A DNA stretch of 64,000 bases from NCBI RefSeq assembly GCF_036884655.1, contig NC_088355.1, positions 24,737,001-24,801,000 on the forward strand, in the 5' to 3' direction. This DNA comes from Musa acuminata AAA Group. Taxonomy: Eukaryota; Streptophyta; Magnoliopsida; Zingiberales; Musaceae. The notes beneath the pieces are model-generated. The model made no database searches and was not told where the DNA came from. It saw only the letters and a program-made list of their open reading frames with translations. The position numbers and the translations under genes are program-made. Positions 10,040 to 20,555 of the stretch are shown here, piece by piece (within the stretch, counting starts at the first letter, position 1; the number at the start of each line of letters is the position of its first letter).

Positions 10040-11300
10040 GCATGAGGAGTGAAGAAAAGAAGAAGAAGAGGGAAAAGAAGAGAGGAGGAAGAAGAGAGGA
10101 AGAAGAGGGAGAAGAGAAGAAGAAGAAGAAGAGGAGGTGGCTGCAGCGAGGGCTGCAGCGAGGAGCTGTGGGGCGTGGGGAGAAGAAGAGAGGAAGAAGA
10201 GGGAGAAGAGAAGAAGAAGAAGAAGAAGAAGAAGAAGAAGAAGAAGAGAGGAGGATAGCTGCGGCAAGGCTGCAGCGAGGAGGTGTGTGGCTTTGGGGAG
10301 GAAAAGGGTAGAGGAGAAGAAGAGAAGGAGAAGAAGAGGGAAAAGAGAGGCAGCTGCAGCAGCCAGGGCTGCAGCACCTCTGTTTCCCGCAGGTGGAAAC
10401 AGAGGAGAGGATGTGTGGGGCGTTGAGGATGAAAAGGGAAGAAGAAGAAGAAGAAGAAGAAGAAGAAGAAGAAGATAGCTGCGGCAAGGCTGCAGCGAGG
10501 AGATGTGTGGCCTTGGGGAGGAAAAGGGAAGAGGGGAAGAGGAGAAGAAGAAGAAGAGGAAGAGAAAGAGGTGTGATACCTCTGTTTCCTGCAGAGGAAA
10601 CAGAGGAGAGGGTGTGTGTGACGCCGGGGAAGAAGGGGCTGCAGCTGCGGCGATGGCAGCTGCAGCTGGAAGAGAAGAAGAAGAGGAAGATGAGCAGGGG
10701 AGGAGGGAGAGGTTGCGGCCGTGGCTGCGGCCGCGACTGCAGCAGTTGCAGCGGGGAGAGAAGAAGAAGAAAGGAAGGAGAAGGAAGAGGAGAAGGGAAA
10801 GAAGTAGCTGCGGCTGCGGTTGTGGCAGCTGCAGCTATGGCAGGGAAAGAGAAAAAGGAAAGGAAGAAGAGAGAAAGGGAAGGAGAGGAAGAAGAGAGGA
10901 AGAGGAGAAGGGGCTGCGGCTGCGGCGATGGCAGCTGCAGCTGTGACAGGGAAAGAGAAAAAGGAAAGGAAGAAGAAGAGAAAGGGAAGGAGAGGAAGAA
11001 GAGAGGAAGAGGAGAAGGGGCTGCGGCTGCGGTGATGGCAGCTGCAGCTGTGGCTGGGAAAGAAGAGAAGGAAAGGAAGAAGAAGAGAAAGGGAAGGAGA
11101 GGAAGAAGAGAGGAAGAGGAGAAGGGGTGGCAGCTGCGGCAGTGGCAGCTGCAGTTGGAAGAGAAGTAGGAGAGGAAATAGAGTAGCAGAGGAAGAAGAG
11201 GAAGAAGAGGCTGCGGTTGTGGTGGCTGCGGCCATGGCTGCGACTGCGACTGCGGCAGTTGCAGCCGGGAAAGAAAGGAAAGGAAAGGGGGGAAAAAAAG
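10040..11300 (+). repeat. Purine-rich GAA/GAG tract interspersed with GCNGC-type clusters
   Basis: Long runs of GAAGAAGAG/GGAAGAAGAGA alternate with blocks such as GCTGCGGCTGCGG and GGCAGCTGCAGCTG. Long open frames on both strands (poly-Glu/Lys/Arg on plus, poly-Ser/Leu/Phe on minus) are by-products of this composition. The strand asymmetry is extreme and could support triplex or R-loop formation (inference). Confidence 0.85.
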
Positions 11301-12676
11301 GGGCTGCGGACGGGATTGCGGCCGCAGCGGCAGCGACTGCGTATGCAGCAGTTATGTCTGTGAGAGAAGGGAGGAAGGAAGGTAGTGCGGTGTAAGGGGC
11401 TGCGATTGTAGCAGCGGCAACGACGGCGACTGTGGCAGCTGCGTTTGGGAAAGAAAAAGAAGGAATGAGAGTAAGAGAGAGCAGGTGACTGTGCCTCGAT
11501 GTTCGACACGTGGTGTAGTTGCGAAGAAAGGAAGAAAACGGGAGCACAAAACGAAACAGAGAGAGGACACGGAGGAAAAGTAGAAGGATTTGGGCTGGCA
11601 CCTTCTTTGGATCTTCGGATCGAAATCTTTGAAAGGCAAGTTTCCCACTTGTTTCGATCCTTTCTATTGCAAGTATCCTGATCTTCCTCACTGCCATTTT
11701 TATCTCTACATTTGCTTTGAATATGAGGAACTTTGAATTGTTCTAGCCTTGCATTTGTTATATCTCCTGTTTAAACGTAACGATTCGAATCTGTGCAACT
11801 TTTGAGATTCTGACCTTTTGATACCGAGCTGCCTATAAGTCTTTGTTGGAAACTCTGATTTGTTCAAAACTGATTTCATTGGAAACTAGACTCGTAGACC
11901 TTTCTTTGATATATGGATTGAAAGATTTGGAATCCAAACACCTGCCCAGTTATCTGTTGAATCTGACATTATGAATTCTGCCAATAGAGATTTTGTTCTA
12001 TGACTCTTGCTTACCAAATTATTTGTAACTCTCTCTGTTGGACAGTTCAATTCATATGAAGCCTGTCTTATCTGAAAGTATTATCCAATGATTATTTCTG
12101 AGTAAATTGGAGCACGATTGATAGTTTGAATCATTTGTTCAATGTGCCTTCTGTATTCTGCCAGAAATCGAGCTTTGGTCGATTTCTCATATTCTGGTTT
12201 CATTCCTTTGGAAATTGATATCCTTTAGCCTTCTTATTCAATTGAGCTTTATATTACTACTTTGAATTCTTGTATGCTCTTGTTCTTAAAATTATTCCAT
12301 TCTTGAAAACTGTTGTGTAACGTTTATGCTATATCGTATTGACTCATATAGGCACATGTATATCCTATTGTTCCGCATTTGCTTTCGATATGTGCCTATT
12401 CCAGTTTCATTCCTTTGGACATTGAATTCATCAAATCTTCTTATTGAATTGAGTTATTTGTGATTGCTTGGATTCCATATGTGCCCTTGCTTTCAATTCC
12501 CTTCAAATCTGAATATACTTGTGAAAGATTATTGCTTACTTCGGATTGACTCGTAAAGGCACATGTACGTTTGTTGTTCCGCGTGTGCTTCCGATATATG
12601 CTACTTATTGTTGAAACTATCCTTTTGTACTCTGGTGTGTGGGATTGTCTGGACCTTTGCCAGAAATGATAAAGGG
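11301..12676 (+). other. Unique part of the solo LTR without recognisable features
   Basis: This stretch is mixed composition, T-rich after 11700. A diffuse repeat of a GGCACATGTA...CCGC...GATATGTGCC theme occurs around 12350-12600 (compare 12351-12400 with 12556-12600). I see no gene or RNA here. Confidence 0.5.
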
Positions 12677-12778
12677 TATGCGCTGATTTGCTCGCTATGT
12701 GGGGTCCCGCTATGTGGGATATTCTGGTATGCGCTTATTTGCCCGCTATGTGGGGTCCCGCTATGTGGGATATTGCTT
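12677..12778 (+). repeat. 51-bp tandem duplication in the solo LTR
   Basis: Two copies of a unit beginning TATGCGCT(G/T)ATTTG start at 12677 and 12728. Each contains CGCTATGTGGGGTCCCGCTATG, in which CGCTATGTGGG is itself repeated. Confidence 0.8.
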
Positions 12779-13097
12779 AGAGCCTGCGATGCTCTGCCGG
12801 CCCCCTTTGACTTCACCTAGACGTGGGTGGATGGAGCTCCCAGACATGGGAGACTTTTGTCAGGTGGTCATTCAGAAATGGATGAATCACATTCTGACTG
12901 AGATCCCACTACACCTTCTGTATGTTTGATATGATATCCAGAGCTTTGGTTATGTGTTTCTGTACATGCTTTGGATAAGATTGATATGTTTGCAATGTCA
13001 AAGACGACGTTTGAGCTTCTGTACGATATTTGTTTTCGATATGCTCTGAAATGCTTCATTCACTGATGATATGTTTCGAAATGTTCCATATGCCGTT

Positions 13098-13376
13098 GAT
13101 ATGCTCCGGAACATTTCATATGCCATTGATATGCTCCAATTACTCTGTGCTCCATTTGCTATGAACTGATATGTTCTGAAATGTCCTATCTGCCATTGAT
13201 ATGTTCCAATTACTCTGTGCTCCATTTGCTATGAACAGATATGTTCTGAAATGTCCTATCTGCCATTGATATGTTCCAATTACTCTGTGCTCCATTTGCT
13301 ATGAACTGATATGTTCTGAAATGTCCTATCTGCCATTGATATGTTCCAATTACTCTATGCCCCATTCGTTATGGAT
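13098..13376 (+). repeat. 70-bp tandem repeat, four copies, in the solo LTR
   Basis: Units start near 13098, 13168, 13238 and 13308, each reading GATATGTTCTGAAATGTCC...CCATTTGCTATGAAC. The middle copies are almost identical and the outer ones have diverged. A further half unit lies upstream near 13060. Confidence 0.82.
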
Positions 13377-13547
13377 CAAATATGTTTTGAATGACATGAT
13401 ACGTATGATTTGGTATCTATTGAGATGGTATCCTTGAGAATTCTTGTATTCTGCCTTGCATTATGATACCTTACTCGTTTGAAACCGTTCCTTTTGTTCT
13501 GAATATGCTTTGTCACTTGCTGAGCCGTTTTTGGCTCACTCCGTTGT

Positions 13548-13555
13548 TATATAAA
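13548..13555 (+). promoter_or_regulatory. Possible TATA box of the solo LTR
   Basis: TATATAAA occurs 490 bp before the LTR end, after the tandem repeats, where the U3/R boundary could lie. There is no independent support. Confidence 0.35.
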
Positions 13556-14432
13556 TTTTTCAGGTCAGCTTGTCACTCTTCGAGATGTTTGATTTGGGCT
13601 GAAGCAGTGGATAGCTATTCAGAATAATGGGCAAGTCTGGTTGGTTATTACGATATTGTTGTATAAGTATGTCTTGTATGTAATGAAATGTTGTCGATAA
13701 ACCGAAATGGATATACTGTGTCCAAGTGTTAGGAGATCTCTCTTATTTGGAATTTCAGAATGTTAAGTCTAATTTATGGTGATATGAACTTGTGGTGAAT
13801 AGTTGGAGTTCTGATTGTATAATTTATTTAGCTTGTGGATTTATAAATGTTGTTCATGTTTGTCAAGTTGGCTTGGGTTGCCATAAATGTGAATTATCGA
13901 GTGATGTGATATATGATTATAAACTGCACAGGTTTTATGGATGTGAATATGAATAGAATGTTTTCAGTGTCCTCAAACGTTAGTTTGGATCCTGGATTGG
14001 TCTGTGACGAAAATTTTAAAAATCATGGATATTTTGAGGGTCGTGACAGGTGCAACCGCTCCAGCCAGGCGGTGCAACCGCCCAGGGCTCAGTCTCCAAG
14101 CGAGACTGGGCGGTGCAACCTCCTCTGTCAAGAGGTAGCACCGCCAGAGCTCAAGTTCCGAGCTCTGCCAAGAGGTGCAACCACCGATCTCGGTCTTCGA
14201 GCTCTGGCAGAGAGGTGCAACATCTCTGGACAGGAGATGCACCACCTAAGCTCGGTCTTCGAGCTCTGGCAGAAAGGTGCAACCACCCCTGACAGAGAGG
14301 TGCATCCGCCTGAGCTCAGTCTTCGAGCTCTGCCAGGCGGTGCAACCTCTCCAGTCAAGAGGTGCAACCGCCTGATCCCGGAATTCCGGGATTTGATCGA
14401 TTTGAGCTCGAAATTTGAATTGGGTTGGGGCC

Positions 14433-14440
14433 TATAAATA
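14433..14440 (+). promoter_or_regulatory. TATA box of element A 3' LTR
   Basis: TATAAATA in the same GGCCTATAAATACCCCACCC context as the 5' LTR. It could drive read-out transcription into the flanking sequence. Confidence 0.65.
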
Positions 14441-14974
14441 CCCCACCCATTCAGCACTGAAAAGATACAGACCTACACCGAAATCTTGATCTTTTCTGTG
14501 ATTCTAAGAGCTCAAAAGTGTTGTAAAGCCTTTAAGTCTCCTCCTTCTGTTCTTCAAGTTTTCAGTTGTAAAGTGAGGAGAGAAAGGTCTGTAAAGGTTG
14601 TCTCCTGAGCCTGTCAAAAGGAGAGAAATTGTAAAAGGGCAGTTTGGCCTTCGCCTATTGAAGGAAGGCCCCTAGTTGACGTCGGCAACCTCGTCGGTGG
14701 AGGAAGCCAAAAGTGGAGTAGGTCAAGGCTGACCGAACCACTCTAAATCTCTGGTTTGCGTTTATTCTCGAGCACTTTATCATTACTGCAAACCTCCTTC
14801 ATTACTACTGCTCTCTGCGCCTTTACGAACGAGTTTCTAAGCTCTGATCTTTCAGAATCTGCATTCAAACGTAAATCGTGATTTCGTACGATCTTCACAC
14901 TGCAATTTACGCTTACATTCGGATTCCATTTATAACTGCAAATTACTTTCTATGTAAAACGCTTTTCAAGGTTC

Positions 14975-15265
14975 AAGACTGCTTTTAGACGCAAAACTAC
15001 ATTTAGACGTAAAACTGCGTTTAGACGTAAAACTGCGTTTAGACGTAAAACTGCGTTTAGACGCAAAACTGCGTTTAGACGTAAAACTGTGTTTTGACGT
15101 AAAACTGCGTTTGGACGTAAAACTGAGTTTAGACGCAAACTGCGCTTAGACGCAAACTGCGCTTAGACACAAACTGTGCTTAGACGCAAACTGCGCTTAG
15201 ACGCAAACTATGTTTAGACGCAAACTGCGCTTAGACGCAAAACTGCGCTTAGACGCAAACTGCAC
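14975..15265 (+). repeat. Tandem 17/18-bp ACGTAAAACTGCGTTTAG repeats in the U5 of A's 3' LTR
   Basis: About 16 imperfect units, first mainly GTTTAGACGTAAAACTGC and then GCTTAGACGCAAACTGC. The unit order matches element C (43695-44015) rather than A's own 5' LTR. Confidence 0.82.
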
Positions 15266-15389
15266 TATGATTCTGCTTTTATATCGAAATCATTTTTTAT
15301 CGGACGAACGCAGCTTTAGCTTTTAAATTGCTGTAAGATTTCTGCTGCACTAATTCACCCCCCCCCTCTTAGTGCTCTCGATCCTAACA

Positions 15390-15550
15390 ATTATATCTCA
15401 TCCATAGGATCCAATAATTCAGGGGCTTATTGGATATCCAATAAGATAGGGGCTCCGATGGATATCTCATATTTGAACCTCCACTCATTGCAATGCCACC
15501 ATATGTGTGTGAACCTCTAAGCCCAATATTGAGCTAGCCGTGAATCATAC
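15390..15550 (-). repeat. E-type copia LTR, minus strand, part 2 of 3
   Basis: The reverse complement matches 61200-61330 of the plus-strand E-type LTR, including ATTGGGCCTAGAGG, TGAGATATCC and CTTATTGG. Its left edge continues part 1 across A, and its right edge, ending CATAC, continues into part 3 at 59955. Confidence 0.75.
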
Positions 15551-15944
15551 TATTAGAACCCTTGTAGATTCTAAACTTGGGGTTGATCTCTTTAGGGGAT
15601 CGGCCTCCTTGAAACTCTATAGGGGTTCCTCCCTCCAAGTTTCTGCTCAAAGGCTGCAGAAAAGATTCATCTATTGCTTATCAAAAGAGGAGGAATACAT
15701 GACTATTTATAGGACTTCTAAACCCTAACTCCTAATAGGACTCTTACTCAAGACTCCTACTTCTAACCAACTCCTAATAGGACTCCTACTCAAGACTCCT
15801 ATCCCTTTACAACTCCTTATTCTTCTCTAAGAAACAACCTCCTAACCCTAGCCGGCCTCTTCACCTCTTTAATAGGGGGTGGCTTAGGTAGATTTTACAT
15901 GAATGTCCCTCTCAATTAGGACTCTCCTAGCTAGAGTCCTAACA
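15551..15944 (-). repeat. G1 3' LTR
   Basis: 394 bp, the same length as the 5' LTR and clearly alike. The terminal dinucleotide on the plus-strand left side is TA instead of TG, a decay mutation. A reversed TATA box (TATTTATA) is at 15704-15711, and ATAGGACTCNTACTCAAGACTC is repeated several times. Confidence 0.88.
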
Positions 15945-16422
15945 GACCCGCCCTCTTCAAATCAGCCTTGTCCTCGAGGCTGACGATTCATGAATTTTGG
16001 GAATTTGATCTACAAGTCGTCATAGTTCTCCCAAGTGGCATCTTCTAATGGTAGGTTCACCCACTATATTAGCACTTTAGTAGTGGGTCGTCATCGTCAA
16101 GTCATGATCCGTCGATCAATAATGGCACTTGGCTAGGTCTGGAGTTCTCCTTGGATAGTCATATTTGGCGGATGGCTTTCGGTTGTCTCCAAGCACCTAT
16201 TTACAACTTTTGTCTGGCCGTCGATTTGTGGGTGATATGCCGTACTCCTTTTCAATTTAGTACCCTACATATAGAATAACTTTATCCAAAATCTACTCGT
16301 GAAGATGCAAGTAGAATTTATCATAAGCATAATTCGTCCCTTATAGTTTAATTTTTTTGAGTCCCAATTGTAATGAGCCACGGAGCTTGGTGCTTCCTCC
16401 AAATTTTTTATAATCTTACTAG
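15945..16422 (-). pseudogene. G1 pol remnant: integrase C-terminal part and chromodomain end
   Basis: On the minus strand, 16253-16186 encodes a stretch reading [19 protein letters not shown], the conserved motif late in gypsy integrase. Nearer the LTR, 16047-16015 encodes LEDATWENYDDL, typical of the chromodomain end in plant chromoviruses. Stops and frameshifts occur between and within. Beside the LTR, GAAGAGGGCGGGT is the probable polypurine tract. The 5' part of integrase and RNase H are missing, because the LINE L1 breakpoint is at 16422. Confidence 0.75.
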
Positions 16423-16602
16423 TTTTTTTTTGGTAAATAAAAGTAAATTGATTATATGTAAAGTTTCTACAAATAGCTTTATCTATACAAGTCATAGACA
16501 AAGCCAAGTAACTCATAGAGTGCGAATGCGATAGTTATGACTACACATGCTGTAGACTATAACTACCTGTGGGTACATTATTTGGCATCATTCCCAAGAC
16601 AT

Positions 16603-16842
16603 TTAGCTAATAAAAAAATTAAATTTGATAAAAATATCTTTTTCTCTTCGGGTGAAGTGCTCGGTTTTGAGATCATGCTCCATACAGGATCTTGAGTCTC
16701 TAATAATCTCTTTCAAGAGCTGAGCATTGTTTGTGTGTTGACATTCAAAAATTCTATTACATCTCTCCTTCCACATCCACCAAATAGCGTATCTGAAAGT
16801 AACTTTTGCCAGTTGTGTAAGAGGCCCTTTTCTTGAGAAACA
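16603..16842 (-). pseudogene. LINE L1 ORF2, C-terminal part
   Basis: It encodes the end of the LINE ORF2 protein after the zf-RVT region, including IWWMWKERCNRIFECQ, then a charged C-terminus and stop at about 16603. The reading frame is cut by element B at 16842 and resumes at 28860. Confidence 0.78.
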
Positions 16843-17240
16843 TGTTAGGATCGAGAGCACTAAGAGGGGGGGGGTGAATTAGTGCAGCGGAAATCTTTCA
16901 TCGATTAAAAACGAAAGCTGCATTCGTTCGATAAAAACTATTTTGATGCAAAAGCTGATTCTAAGATTACTTATGATTAAGTGCAGTTTACGTTTAAACA
17001 CAGTTAGCGTCTAAATGCAGTTTGCGTCTAAATGCAGATTGCGTCTAAACTCAGATTGCGTCTAAGAGCAGTTTGAGCAGAAGTATAAAGACAATGTGCT
17101 GCTATTGTACAGCTCAAAAAGTAATCTGCAAAAAGCAGATTTACGTCTAAACGCAGATTTACGTCTTAAACGCAGATTTACGTCTGAACTTTGAAACTCG
17201 TTTGTATACTCGCAGAAGGCAATATGCAGTTGAAATCAAG

Positions 17241-19853
17241 CTGGGAAACCTAATAACATTCATGTGGAGCCGACTAGAAAACTTGATTCGGAAGCTATTT
17301 CAATCCTCAATGCCCCAATTACAGATGACGAAATTGTATGTGTTGTCTTTAAGTCACCAAAGCACAAAAGCCCAGGTCCAGATGGATTTCTAGCTGAATT
17401 TTACCAAACTGCTTGGTCTATTATTGGAAATGATGTGATCAAGGCTTGCCAACATTTCTTCTCTTCAGGTCATATTCTTAGAGAGATAAATTGCACTTTT
17501 ATTTCTTTAATTCCGAAGAATGCAGGGGCTGATTCACTAGGGAACTATCGACCCATATCATTATGCAACTTTGTTTACAAGATCATCTCCAAAGTATTGG
17601 CAAATAGAATGCAAAAGGTAATACATAAGATTATTAGCCCAAATCAAGCTGCTTTCATCAAAGGGAGAAGTATACATCATAACATTTTGCTTGCTAATGA
17701 CTTGGTCAAAGATTTGCATTCAAAAGCAAGAGGGACAAAAATCTGATTTAAAGCTGATTTACGGAAAGCCTTTGATTCAGTTAATAGGAAGTTTATCTAT
17801 AAGATGCTCCTCGATATGAACTTCCCACAGCAATGGGTTAATTGGATTCAATCTTGCTTGGAAACTCCAAAGTTTTCGATACTCTTTAATGGCTCACCTA
17901 TTGGTTTTTTTGGGAGCACGAATGATATCCGACAAGGTGATCCACTATCTCCGTATCTTTTTACTATTGCGATGGAAGGACTTAGCTGTATGTTAGAACA
18001 CGCAGTCTTAAATGGCAGCATTAAGGTACCCATTGCTGGTTCTATTCATATATCACATATAACATTTGCAGATGACTTACTTATCTTTCTCCAAAATGAA
18101 CAAACTTCAGTAAAGAACTTGGCTACTATTATGAATGACTTTGGTATGGTTTCTGGACTTCAGTTAAATCATGCGAAAAGTAAAGTATATATGAGCCCTT
18201 ACGTTGAGGATAAGGTCTTTATTGTGCAAACTTTGGGGGTTAGTGAGGGAAGCTTGCCAGTTCCTTATTTGGGTCTCCCGCTCATATCCACAGGCATTCA
18301 CAAAACCCATTGTCAGCCTATCTTGCAAAAAATAAAGAATAGAATTTCTTCTTGGAAAAATAGGTTTCTATCAAAAGTAGGACGACTCGAACTCATCCGT
18401 TCGGTATTGCACTCCTACTCTATATATTGGTGTAATGCATTTCTTCTGCCTGGTGGACTTCTCCATGATATTGAACGGTTATTAATGAACTTCTTCTGGA
18501 ATGGCACAAATGATAAGGCAATGCATATGGTAAATTGGGATAGCATTTGTAAACCGAAAGATGAATGGGGGCTAAACTTGAGAAATACTAGAGATTGGAA
18601 TCAAGCTTGTCTGGTACAACAATTGTGGGATCTTTTGCAAAACAAATGTTCCTTATGGTCACATTGGGTTTCTGCTAGGTATCTTTCAAAGGAATCAATC
18701 TGGGAAATTTCAACAAGAACATACCACTCTGCAGCTTGGAAAGGAATTTTAAAGGCAAGGAATTGGCTAATCAAACACATTTCCTATGCAATCTCTTCTG
18801 GTACTAGTACAAATATATGGTTTGATCCTTGGGTAAATGGGAAGAGTATATTTCAATTATATGGTGACAGAATACGAAAAGATCTTGGGGCTCCCAAAGA
18901 TTGGAAGGTTTCTGAGTTCATTGCTAACGGTGCTTGGTGTCTCCCTAATCCTATTTCTCCCGAAATGTTATCACTTTGGCCGACTATTATAGCTATTCCA
19001 ATCAGGAACAACTCTTCAGATATACTTATTTGGCCTCATGACAATGGCAAATTTAGTGCCACATCCGCATGGAATCAAATTAGGCAAAGAAATAACAAGT
19101 GGGTCCCAAGCAGTTGGACAAGGGATCGACCGGGATCACAAAAACATTCCTTATGTACATGGCAGGCTCTTCTCAATAAACTACCGACAATAGACAATAT
19201 GAAAATAAGAGGTATCTATCATGTTAACTGATGCTCCCTTTGTATGCAACAAGAAGAAACTGTTGACCACCTCTATTTTGCTTGTGATTATACAAAATGG
19301 ATATGGAAGGAGATTCTCCAGCGATTTGAACTCAATAGACTGCCGCAACCAAACTTGCACCAAGAACTAAGCGACCTCATGCAATGTTTCTCAAGAAAAG
19401 GGCCTCTAACACAACTAGCAAAGGTTACTTTCGGATGCGCTATTTGGTGGATGTGGAAGGAGAGATGTAACAGAATATTTGAATGCCAACACACAAACAA
19501 TGCTCAGTTATTGAAAGAGATTATTAGAGACTCAAGATCTTGTATGGAGCAAGATCTCAAAACGGAGCACTTTACCCAAAGAGAAAAAGATATTTTTATC
19601 AAATTTAATTTTGCTATTAGCTAAAGATCTTGGGAATGATGCCAAATTATGTACCCACAGGTAGTTTTGATATATCTGGATAAACATTTTCTATATTGAT
19701 TATAATTAGGAGTTATAGTCTACAGCATGTGTAGTCATAACTATCGTATTCGCACTCTATGAGTTACTAGGCTTTGTCTATGACTTGTATAGATAAAGCT
19801 ATTTGTAGAAACTTTACACATAATCAATTTACTTTTACTTACCAAAAAAAAAA
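17241..19853 (+). mobile_element. LINE L2, 5'-truncated, inside element B's LTR
   Basis: The insert is flanked by AAATCAAG at 17233-17240 and 19854-19861; the A part merges with the poly(A) tail. The uninterrupted LTR sequence at 27265-27280 shows a single copy of this site. The 3' end has the family tail ACTTTACACATAATCAATTT...ACTTACC and poly(A). Compared with L3 it lacks the endonuclease region and begins in the linker before RT. Confidence 0.9.
17264..19624 (+). pseudogene. LINE L2 ORF2: reverse transcriptase and zf-RVT, two nonsense codons
   Basis: The frame covers the LINE RT: HKSPGPDGFLAEFYQ (fingers), FISLIPKN, NYRPISLCNFVYKIISKVLANR, NQAAFIKGR, FSILFNG...RQGDPLSPYLF, and the catalytic motif FADD (in ITFADDLLIF, near 18068). 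After the thumb region comes the zf-RVT domain (CSLCMQQEETVDHLYFAC, CWHC-like). Two in-frame stops interrupt it, TGA at 17744-17746 and TGA at 19229-19231. Both stand where sister copies have sense codons (the second is CGA, seen in L3), and there are no frameshifts. The endonuclease and N-terminus were never copied. Confidence 0.88.
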
Positions 19854-20547
19854 AAATCAAGACGTAAACGTAAACTGAAATCTGATGATTGTGCGAGGAA
19901 AGCCGATTTACGTCTAAATGCAGTTTTACATCTAAATGTTGAAACTCATTCGTAAAATTGCAGAAGACAGTTTGCAGTTATAAATAGAATCAAAATGTAA
20001 ATGTAAACTGCAAAGATACTCGTTCGTAAAAGCGCAGAAGATAGTTCGCAGTTATAAACAAATTCAAGACGTAAATGTAAGCTGCAATGTAAAGATCGAA
20101 CGAAAACACCTTTTGACGTCTGAATGCAGATTCGGAAAGATTAGAACTTAGAAACTTGTTCGTAAAAGCGCAGAGAGCAGTAGCTATGTAGGAGGTTTGC
20201 AATAATGATAAAGTGCTCAAAATAAACGCAAACCAGAGATTTAGAGTGGTTCGGTCAGTCTTGACCTACTCCACTTTTGGCTTCCTCCACCGGCGACGTT
20301 ACCGACGTCAACTAGTGGCCTTCCTTCAATAGGCGAAGGCCAACTGCCCTTTTACAGTTTCTCTCCTTCTGACAGGCTCAGGAGTCAACCCTTACAGATC
20401 CTTTCTCTCCTCTCTTTACAACTCAAGACTTGAAGAACAGAAAAGAGGAGAACTTTTGGACTTTACACAAATTTTAGCTCTTAGAATCACTGAAAAGATC
20501 AAGAATTCGGTGTGGATCTGTATCCCTTCAGTGCTGAATGGGTGGGG

Positions 20548-20555
20548 TATTTATA
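20548..20555 (-). promoter_or_regulatory. TATA box of element B 3' LTR
   Basis: TATTTATA on the plus strand, in the reverse-complement GGGTATTTATAGGCCCC context shared by the family. Confidence 0.65.

Larger units (their letters stand above)
9842..14048 (+). mobile_element. Solo LTR, 4.2 kb, probably Ty3-gypsy (Tekay/Del-like chromovirus)
   Basis: The ends are TGTAATATCCC and GGGTCGTGACA, flanked by a perfect 5-bp TSD, GGTGC (9837-9841 and 14049-14053), inside A's 3' LTR. There is no internal domain, primer site or gag/pol, so this is what remains after LTR-LTR recombination. The TGTAAT...TGACA ends and great length recall Tekay/Del-type gypsy LTRs; the family call is from memory. It contains a 1.2-kb purine-rich low-complexity tract, two tandem repeats and a possible TATA box. 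None of its long ORFs is credible. Confidence 0.85.
1824..15389 (+). mobile_element. Element A: non-autonomous SIRE-like copia retrotransposon with gag plus a foreign ORF
   Basis: The ends are TG...CA and the flanks are a perfect 5-bp TSD, ATTAT, at 1819-1823 and 15390-15394. The order is 5' LTR, tRNA-Met primer site, intact gag, a 2-kb non-copia segment with an intact 368-codon ORF, 3' region with polypurine tracts, and 3' LTR. No protease, integrase, reverse transcriptase or RNase H is present; homology to pol returns only for its last dozen codons near 7960. The 3' LTR is split by a 4.2-kb solo LTR, so the net length is about 9.35 kb. Both ORFs are open and the U3 regions of the two LTRs are nearly identical, which suggests a recent insertion mobilised in trans, probably by elements like C (inference). 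Confidence 0.88.
8915..15389 (+). repeat. Element A 3' LTR, interrupted by a solo LTR
   Basis: The LTR is in two parts, 8915-9841 and 14049-15389 (5 bp duplicated), net about 2.26 kb. The U3 part is nearly identical to the 5' LTR, including the A-specific first 400 bp. From about 14785 to the end the U5 differs from the 5' LTR and instead resembles the LTRs of element C (compare 14820-14990 with 43555-43720). It ends in CTAACA, followed by the TSD ATTAT. Confidence 0.88.

Noticed and set aside
10393..11169. Plus-strand ORF of Glu/Lys/Arg with Gly-Cys stretches
   Set aside because: Same composition artefact on the other strand.
9928..11697. 589-codon minus-strand ORF rich in Ser, Leu, Phe and Pro
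   Set aside because: It is the complement of a purine-rich low-complexity tract inside a solo LTR. There is no domain, and several overlapping frames are equally open.
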